A DNA stretch of 64,000 nt from Diphasiastrum complanatum (taxonomy: Eukaryota > Streptophyta > Lycopodiopsida > Lycopodiales > Lycopodiaceae). The notes beneath the pieces are model-generated. The model worked only from the letters and a program-made list of their open reading frames with translations, was not told the DNA's origin and searched no databases. Positions within the stretch are counted from its first letter, which is position 1; each line of letters starts with the position of its first letter. Shown here in pieces: positions 56,744 to 64,000 of this stretch. Where the stretch lies: assembly GCA_029204225.1 (NCBI GenBank), contig CM055113.1, positions 7,717,852-7,781,851 of the forward strand, written 5' to 3'. A program made the translations under genes and the position numbers.

Positions 56744-57560
56744 TGAAATTATTGTACTTTAGGACCATAAATGGATCTACAAAAGATCCACAAGAGTGAT
56801 TAGATGCTTGCTTAACAATCTATCAAAAAACTAGACACAAAAAAGTTTCTCCAACCTGTTCTCCACGAATTTCAGCCTAATATAGGTGAGAGAGATACTG
56901 TACTTTAGGACCATAAATGGATCTACAAAAGATCCACAAGAGTGATTGGATGCTTGCTTAACAATCTATCAAAAAACTAGACACAAAAAAGTTGATCTAG
57001 ATTAGCAATTTGACAAACAACAAGCATACAATCAAAAGCATTGATCAACATTGAAATCCGAGCCCACATGTGTGTACTACAGGCTGTAGTACGGCCTTCA
57101 ACCTGAGAAACAAGTAGAAATTGATTTGGGTTCATTTGGATCAAAAAAACTCGATGTACATAGTGAACTAGCTTGAGATTGCCAATGAGCTCCAAAAATT
57201 TTCTATCTTCTCACTATGGAGAGAGGCAATAGATAGCAAATTCGACTTCCTTCTTGAAGTCAGATGGATTTTTAGCATGTAATAAGGAAGTTAACTCACT
57301 CTCCTTGACCTAAAATGAAACCCTAGTCTATTTCCTAGAGTCATGCTGGTAGATAGCTAGTTGGCCAAATTTTCACCTTAAATCTAGGATTTAGGTCCTA
57401 CAAACTAGGAATCACTACCAAAATGACATGACCAACCCTATGGACTTGACCTAACCTACATTAGGAGTGGATTGCCACATGGCATCTTGGCCTCACATGT
57501 GTGGAATCCACTTATGTACAAAATTTACATTATACTACATGGTTTTTGATCAAGCTAGAT
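56744..57560 (-). mobile_element. LTR-like block with a 146-base tandem duplication
   Basis: It abuts the primer site, so its low-coordinate end (TGAAATTATTGTAC on the plus strand) is the LTR 3' end. Units starting at 56,753 and 56,899 repeat TGTACTTTAGGACC and the next 80 or more bases. CACATGTGTG palindromes occur near 57,065 and 57,495. The distal LTR end is not identified, and 57,560 is an estimate. Confidence 0.5.
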
Positions 57561-58420
57561 TTGCCAATTTTTGGCAATTCTTCACAAGGTGGGGGTTAGT
57601 ATGGGTCAAAATACGTCATTCCTTGTCGATTTCTAAAGCACCTAAGGAGCATTTCAAAAGAACAAGCTTCGGGTTTAGAGTTAGAAAAGGTTCAAAATAT
57701 GTCATTCCTCATCGATCTCTTTCAAAGCATTTTTTGACAACCGGGTTCTAATCCACTTGCTTGGCTTTTAGAAGAGAGTGCAAATATCAAAGCTATGTAC
57801 AGACTCATTACATTGAGCGTGCCTAAAGGCTTGACCCACAATTCCTACCATGGGGCATATTGCAAGACATGCTAGAAACTAAAACAAATATGTTTTATGT
57901 AGAAATTTATAATAGTAGGAGCCATTTGCAATTCTTTCAAAGAAAAATTCAAGCGATACAATTGTGAGCAATTAAAATATTGTGGGCATTTAGGAGTTCG
58001 AGTTTTTCTATGAGTAGTTGATAAGTGGAAGAAAGTTCAAATGATGTGCACTTAGATTTTTTTTACTTGGCTTCCATACACGTTATTTGATAAATATTTG
58101 GCTTATAAGAAATGTTAACATAGTATGTAATGAGAATGTTTTGAATAATTTTTAAGGATTTCTTTTGGGTCGTTTGAGAGTGAAGTAAGATATGCTATTT
58201 GTCCACAATAAATTTTGGCCAAATTATATAAACTTTTTTTGTTCTCTATAGATTTTGAAACATAAATATCTATAATTGTCATTATTGGTAAAAATAATAT
58301 ATGTTGAGAACATAATATAGGACTCCACGATTTTTAATAAAGCAATAAGTAGCAAATTGTGCCGAGATTCATTTTGTAAGATATTAATGAAAACCATTAG
58401 ATATAAGCATTTTAGAAGTA
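57561..58420. other. Low-copy sequence, short diverged repeat
   Basis: Two diverged units near 57,600 and 57,690 share GTCAAAATACGTCATTCCT-like sequence followed by TCGAT and TCT. No gene recognised. Confidence 0.4.
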
Positions 58421-58620
58421 ATGTAACAGCCCAAATGGCCGATTCTTGATTCAAAGAAAAACGACAACACCTTGAACTGGTAGGTCTCTTAAATATGTGA
58501 GTGGTCCCAAAGCCAGAAACCTCATGGTGAAGCTCATGAGAAAAGAGAGCGCCATTGGTTGATACCGACGGGCAATAGTAATAGCCGCAAAAGAAGCTAG
58601 GATTTTTCCTCAATAAAAAG
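58421..58620 (-). other. Unassigned segment with more balanced composition
   Basis: About 58,425-58,600 stands out from the A/T-rich surroundings. The minus strand is open (HEVSGFGTTHI, SRCCRFSLNQES), but it matches no domain I recognise. A TGTAACAGCCC at 58,427 resembles a gypsy LTR start. Confidence 0.2.
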
Positions 58621-60033
58621 TAACTATTTATGACAATTTCGGATTTTTATCGTTAATCCCCTAGATTATGTACTCAAAGCTTGAAACTAGACTTGAAATG
58701 TATCCAAGGTACATTTTATCACTTCGAATTTTGAAAGAGACGAGCAGAATTTGATATTTTTTATAATTTCAATTTTTCCTTTTTTACAAAGGAAAGGGAG
58801 GTGCTCCTTGCAAGGAGTCTCCCTTTTTTAGCCCTGCCTTGCTTTGCAAGGACTTAGCATTCATGTAAAAGATTGACCTGCTTGTGTTGTGGACTTCATT
58901 TAAAAGACATATATATTTTAAATGAGTATTTTTGGTTGTCCTGCATAGAACATGTGGCAATATTAAATGAATTATCTAATTTAAAAGCTTTTTTCTAGGC
59001 TATTGCTTTTTTTTTTTAAAGCTTTTTTTCTAGGCTATTGCTTCTTTTTTTTTCTAGATTTCCAAATATTTGTGTGTTTCAGGTTTTCTGATTACGGTGT
59101 TCACACGTGGATTCGTATTTCCACGTTTCTTGCCATTTGCGGGGTCTTCCGTGTCACTTCACTGCATGCGACGCTTTCTAGTCTCCCTGTTTTGATATGT
59201 TGATAGTAGTTCAAAGATTGCCGCTGTCTCTTTTCATATCATGTTCTTGTAAAAGAGTTTGGGTGAGGCGGTCCTGTGTTCCTGTCCTGTGGGATTGTTA
59301 GCTGTGTTGATGTGGTTTATGGTGGCTATTTTAAGGAGACCTGCGTTGGTGTCGTTGAAGAATTTCATCAGATCAAACTTTTGACGCTGATTTTCGGTGA
59401 ACGTCTGTCTCTTTCAAGTGCACATACTCTGGTGCTGACTCTCTGCTTTCCGATTTCTCATCTAAGATTAGTTATGGCAAATCGGAATGCAACTAACACA
59501 TTCCTTGTAAAGAGATCTTATATGATTTCTGTTTCTCGCACTGCTTCCTTCACTATGGATGGTCGGACTTCTACATGATTCCGATTATTAAACGAGTCAA
59601 AGGTCTAACTAGCTAACGAGAATTAATAGTCTGATCAATAATAGGCGGTTGTGTTATTGATGGTCGATTGTATCTCATTACTCCTTTTGGAATGAAAACT
59701 GTTGCAGACAGGCTCACTATCTTGGCCGTAGTTGTAGCGCCTCGAGGTGAATTACTTAATAGATGTGTATCATATGCATATGATTATTCTGTGATCATTT
59801 CTTATACTTTTGTTGTGAGTAGCTACAATTTGTCAAAGAGTAATGATAGGATCATTCTGATTCTGGACTTCTGACGTGAAACTAACATTAACTTGCATCG
59901 AGAAACTCCTGAATGTTCTATTCCAGAAACAGATTAATCCGAACTCCTTGTTGTCTTTGCTAGCAATATATTCCTAGTAAGCTAGCCTTTTGGGCACACA
60001 TGTACTTCTTAATCTCCATCTGTGTTCTGGTCC
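58621..60033. other. No supported gene
   Basis: Contains an inverted, GCAAGGA-rich block (58,795-58,850), a near-duplicate TTTTTTTCTAGGCTATTGCTT pair (58,990 and 59,025) and a 100-codon frame at 59,276-59,578 without recognisable domain or splice context. Confidence 0.35.
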
Positions 60034-60151
60034 ATTGGAGAAAAGGTCTAATCAGAGCTGTGTGCGTATTTACAGATGAATTGGAAATGCCTATTGGAGA
60101 AACGGTCTAATTAGAGCTGCGTGCATGTTTGCAGATGAATTGGAGTTGCCT
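60034..60151. repeat. 59-base direct duplication
   Basis: Units at 60,034 and 60,093 (ATTGGAGAAA.GGTCTAAT.A then GAGCTG.GTGC.T.TTT) in direct tandem, a few substitutions apart. Confidence 0.85.
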
Positions 60152-60949
60152 GCTGCACTGGTGCTATGGAAACACTAAACGTTAAACCGCAACATAAATC
60201 ACGAAAAATGAATCTATATATAATGCAAAAGACTTGTGTTTTTGCATCTTGTTAACTAAGGAATAAGTGTCAATCTTTCGAAGCCGCTTCAAGTGCAGAG
60301 CAAAAATCTTGTTGTTTAATAAGGTAAGGCCTCAACTTTGAACCAGAAACGGGTCAATCTAAAACAGAACTTACTCTACTGTGAAAAGATCAATATTTAT
60401 AAAATATCACTTAATCACTGTACCTCTAATGAAGGTGTGGAAAAACAGAGATCCGATCAGACTTCTTTGAGCGAGAAGCCAGTCATAATGAGTCAAAAAG
60501 CTTGGCCTTACAGCCAGCAGCACGAGTGTGAAAGGGCGGAAGTATGATAGATCCAGAAGTGGCATGGCCCATTGAAGCAATTATTATGGACTAAGCTCTT
60601 GTGCAGTGCTATGCATGCCGGAGCTAGTCAAAACACAATAATATTTATTTTTCATCATATTCTCTCTTAACCAACGTTAATCTTTATCATCGATCAGAAG
60701 CAAGCACAGCAACAATTTTACACCAGCATCTAGCGCTCTGCGAGACTTCGAGTCATCCCCTCATTCCTCCCCCATTTCACAGAAGCTCAAGTGAGTGGCG
60801 ATGTGGCACCTACCCTGATAGGCACACCTACAACCGCCAGCTACCCCCTCTCTGTGATCCGCACCATCCTGTACTCCTGCAGGCTTTGCTGCTAGACTTT
60901 CAACTTTTTGCTATCTATATTTTCAATTATCAATCAATATAATAATCTT
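60152..60949. other. No recognisable gene
   Basis: No convincing frame. The part around 60,740-60,890 is more C-rich, but nothing was identified in it. Confidence 0.4.
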
Positions 60950-61390
60950 CAGGAACACATTAACTCTAGTCCCTTACCTCGTTCATCTCATTAAGCATAA
61001 ATCCATCATCTCTCTTCGCTTACCATATATTCACTAATACATATTTTCTTTAAACACATCAATTACTCTCACCTCATTCCATCTCATTCAGTGCACATAC
61101 ATTACATAACCTATCTTCGCTGATTACCGATTAATCAATTGTATCTCTATTAAAACATTAACTCTTATCCTATCCATCTAATTCAACTGCACACATACAG
61201 CTCTAGATAACAGCACCTATTTTCACTTACCAATTAATCTCTATAAACATCTCATGATTACCCATCCATTTCAGTCATCTCATTGATTCAGCACACATAC
61301 ATCACTTATTTTTATATACTAAAATAATGAATAATTTACAATAAACACATTAGCTTTTGCAAGATTCTTGTCATTCAGCACTCAGATCCT
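60950..61390. repeat. Degenerate tandem repeat of about 100 bases, four units
   Basis: Recurring words ACATTAACTCT, CATCTCATT, GCACACATAC and CTTACCA/ATTACC appear in the same order at spacings of roughly 90-110 bases. The units are strongly diverged. Confidence 0.5.
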
Positions 61391-61663
61391 AATAATTAAG
61401 ATTTACGCTCTGATACACCTCCAACCGATCTCCATTGCCAGAAACCTGTATTTGGTACTAGTCACAGTGCTTTGGAATTCCAAATTATTACCACGTTCCT
61501 ATGTATGATATCAGTATATAGGTACGCTTTTTTCAAATTCAACATTGTTTCAGAAATTGGGTCATATTTCTTTGTACTGCATCATAATTCACATCTGGTT
61601 CATAGATTTGCGATTCTAATGCTCAATTAGACATTCATCTCCACTAACTCTGGATCCTGCACC

Positions 61664-61666
<3 letters not shown>

Positions 61667-61715
<49 letters not shown>
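61667..61715. repeat. (GA)n microsatellite, about 24 units
   Basis: A pure GA run of 49 bases. Confidence 0.97.
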
Positions 61716-61719
<4 letters not shown>

Positions 61720-62769
61720 TAGTGACACGGTACATTTAAGGCCCGATCACTTGGATCTACACCATGTGTCATAGTACCACTAAGAGCAGAGGATGATTAT
61801 CTTCGAGTCCGCCACCACCGTTAGATTTTATAACAAGAAATCAGATGACTCATAATGTGGAAAACAATTTCGGTCGAAATTGTTGATCTACGTACACTTA
61901 TTGGTCAGATCATTCGCCACTATATTACATGTGTGGTTAACAAAAACTGAACATGTAATTTATTATTTTTACCAAAACATGCATTTCCATGCTCTCATTT
62001 TTTCTACAAGACAAATTTAATTTTTTTTTAACAAAATGAAGTTTCCCACATATTGCAAAGGCAGGGCCCTGTGGCTTGCCACAATGCACTTGTTTTCAAA
62101 AGTTTTTACATGCAGTTTATGGCATCAGAAAAGTGCATGTAAAAGAAATTTACTTTTTGCGTGCATAAAATTTTTTATGGAAAAAACCAGAAATCATGAC
62201 AGGGAAGAAGTGCCCTCGGAGGGCGACGTTCCCCCGAAGCATTTTACTCCACATTCTTCTGACATTCCGACATATTCATGAGTTCTCACAAGCAACTTAA
62301 GGTGAGCGAAATGATTATATCAGCAAATGACAGGAATCTAAATAACCAGCTGATTTTTTATTAACATTATATGTGAACATGACAAAACAGTGCATGCTTC
62401 AAGCTAAACATAGTTTTTAGCAAGGTAGAGTATGGCTTTCAAGACATGACATGTATGCAGTTGCAGTTCAAAACCAAAACGGACAAAAAATTCAAATTAC
62501 AGAGCACTTTTGTACATACAGTATTTGATTATTATAAAGTTATAGAACCAAACTTCCGGACTACAACTTTCCCGATCAATTGACAGCGAAATTTGAATAC
62601 TTCAGCCATACTGAAAATAATGTCCAAGTTCCAAATGAAAAAGAATGAAATGGCATGCACAATGCAGATTGCTACTCACTCTCCATTTATTGGCACAGAG
62701 ATACAGAGCATGCAATAGCTTTAAGACATCAACGAAATTTCATTATTCCTGTCTACTCATGCGATGATT
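61716..62769. other. 3' flank of the glycolate oxidase gene
   Basis: No gene recognised. 62,104-62,114 and 62,134-62,144 form an 11-base inverted pair (TTTTACATGCA / TGCATGTAAAA, loop 19). The frame at 62,036-62,278 is biased and unsupported. The 3' untranslated region and poly(A) signal of the glycolate oxidase gene should lie in the upper part of this block, but I could not place the end. Confidence 0.4.
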
Positions 62770-62797
62770 CCTGCTTACACAAAATTTGTGTAACAGG
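62770..62797. other. Near-perfect hairpin in the 3' untranslated region
   Basis: CCTG-C-TTACACAAA and TTTGTGTAA-CAGG around a single A: arms of 13 pairs with one bulge, starting 8 bases after the stop codon of the glycolate oxidase exon. Confidence 0.7.
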
Positions 62798-62804
62798 AAC
62801 AATA

Positions 62805-62993
62805 CTACAGCCTAGATATTGATAATTTACTCTTTTCATTGCCTATTTGGATATGTGAACGACTGATCTCACTTAATTTTGTGCACCCTGCCAAGGACAT
62901 AGCTAGCTCAAATTCATCTCGTAGCAACTGCAGAACATTCCTGACACCCGCTTCTCCATCTGTGGCAAGTCCATAGACCACTGGTCTCCCAAC
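62805..62993 (-). CDS. GLO: Glycolate oxidase ((S)-2-hydroxy-acid oxidase), last exon
   Basis: After acceptor GTGTAG (62,995-62,994) the minus strand reads [57 protein letters not shown] and SISRL, then TAG at 62,807-62,805. This is the C-terminal end of the FMN-dependent alpha-hydroxy-acid oxidase barrel (GRPVV of the last phosphate-binding loop, then the RDEFEL.M.L.GC helix), and the final SRL is a peroxisomal PTS1 signal. The enzyme oxidises glycolate to glyoxylate with release of hydrogen peroxide in photorespiration. The 62 codons are free of lesions, so the gene may be functional. Upstream exons are not found in the remaining 1 kb, so the preceding intron is longer than that. Other members of the family (long-chain hydroxy-acid oxidases) share this C-terminus, so the isoform is not determined. 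Confidence 0.93.
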   Translation of the reverse strand, partial: VGRPVVYGLATDGEAGVRNVLQLLRDEFELAMSLAGCTKLSEISRSHIQIGNEKSKLSISRL

Positions 62994-64000
62994 CTACACG
63001 TCCAAGATAAAAGATTATTAACGTACAGAGATGCCGAGAGTTATCCTTTTGAGATTGCATGGATCATATGATCCATGAGACCCCTTTATGTAAAGCCCTT
63101 TGGAGTTAGAGATGGCACACAGACATGCCCAATTTATGTCCGTGCCCATAGACAACCACGATAACATGAACTAATCAGGCTTTGATTTCCTCGTTTGCCC
63201 CGCACGGTATATTGTCTCTTAGATATTGTTTTAGATGCCATTCTTCACATTCAAGTTTTTGTTTTAGCACCCAGAAAAAAAAAACAGTGTGGAGAAAAAC
63301 TTTTTCAATAACAAATTTAGTGAAAGCTTAGAAAGGACCTTTATCTACAAGAAAGGCTTTTGCATGGTGGCTATTTGGCTAGTATGGACTCTGGAGAAAA
63401 CCAAGCTTCAACAAATTGCTAAAATGCAAGGGTCAATTTGAGTTTCATGGAACAAACATGAGCATGAATCAGCTGGAGCATACGCACTCAATTTATATTG
63501 GTTCATGGATTGGAGAATAAACAAAAGAGAATGTTAGCCAGTAGCATGTGCCTTGAGTAGGTGAAATATTTGCATGTGAATATTTTTCAGGTCTTGTCAA
63601 TACAAAAAACGCACAATATTTACTGCAAATATCCCTTATCTTGTCTTGACCATAGTATTAGTTTAAATTTATCGAAGAGTACACAAACTCAGGACCAGAC
63701 TGGTAGATTAAGATTTGAACGTCAAATATTGATATCTGCAAGTTAAAAACTACAATCACAAATTACTTTGCCATGGTCCAAGCAATGCAGTGAAGCAAAG
63801 CTAGTGAGCTCAAGGGAATTTTGGCCAATGTTTCACTGGAATGTGTTTCATTCAATGAAACTCCATTTTGAAAGATCCATTTCAAATGGACTGTTTGAAA
63901 TGGAATGCATATGTGACTCTGCATTCTGGTTGACACTCTGCTTTACAAGGTCTTGCTCATACTGCTAAGCTTGTTGCTTGAAAGTCACTCCAATCTTTAA
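62994..64000 (-). other. GLO: Intron of the glycolate oxidase gene (start beyond window)
   Basis: No upstream exon (such as the GGVRRGTDVFKAL region expected next) could be found here. Contents are A/T-rich, with a local palindrome TGCATGGATCATATGATCCATG (63,056-63,079, slightly imperfect) and no mobile element recognised. Confidence 0.6.

Noticed and set aside
58425-58600. Possible organellar DNA insertion
   Set aside because: Composition differs from the surroundings, but I could not match it to a plastid or mitochondrial gene.
59276-59578. 100-codon frame near a T-rich region
   Set aside because: No recognisable domain, start context or splice structure. Could be chance.
62036-62281. 81-codon frame in the 3' flank of glycolate oxidase
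   Set aside because: Biased composition and an inverted repeat inside. No homology recognised.

Overview
The window is nuclear DNA of a vascular plant with a large, repeat-rich genome. The evidence is Ty1-copia and Ty3-gypsy LTR retrotransposons with plant-type initiator-tRNA-Met primer sites, intron-bearing pieces of plant-type genes (an RBR E3 ubiquitin ligase, a beta-tubulin fragment) and, at the right end, the last exon of a glycolate oxidase gene ending in the peroxisomal signal SRL. The clade (fern, gymnosperm, other) cannot be fixed from the sequence alone. Almost everything from 1 to about 57,500 is nested, truncated and mutually rearranged mobile DNA. No element in view has a complete, undamaged reading frame.

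Layout. 1-6,775: first copy of a composite repeat (a two-exon ubiquitin-like ORF, gypsy RT relics, a long GA microsatellite, a tRNA-like pol III box, copia protease-integrase relics, copia LTR pieces). 6,776-8,776: CACTA-like C-terminal relic and an antisense beta-tubulin fragment joined to a GT/GA microsatellite. 8,777-15,110: copia family 1, arranged as LTR - pol - LTR - short internal remnant - LTR - leader - gag/RT chimera. 15,260-19,735 (minus): RBR ligase fragment, then gypsy LTR and pol. 19,736-21,911: LTR remnant, possible orphan exons, start of composite repeat copy 2. 21,912-25,905 (minus): copia family 2, the best preserved element (LTR, primer site, gag-protease, reverse transcriptase), truncated at its 3' end. 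25,906-34,045: composite repeat copy 2 plus an inverted copy of its gypsy part. 34,046-36,640: copia family 3. 36,640-43,912: an inverted counterpart of the left side (ubiquitin-like repeat copy 3, gypsy pol and LTR, RBR pseudogene carrying a solo copia-1 LTR). 43,913-50,197: further duplicates and LTR pieces of copia 2 and 4. 50,198-54,784: a non-coding LTR element (LARD-like) with GC-richer LTRs and a hairpin array behind its primer site. 54,785-57,560: copia 3 LTR, a gag-RNase H chimera and another LTR-like block. 57,560-64,000: lower-copy sequence with small tandem repeats, ending in the glycolate oxidase exon.

The functional content is therefore one partial host gene on the minus strand at the right end (glycolate oxidase, photorespiration). 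Possible additional coding content is limited to the small spliced ubiquitin-like ORF, intact only in copy 1. The most instructive parts are the large inverted duplication (left 15-28 kb against 36.6-42.8 kb), the RBR gene copies where one has and the other lacks a solo LTR, the CCAAT array in the copia-1 LTR, and the hairpin array of the LARD-like element.
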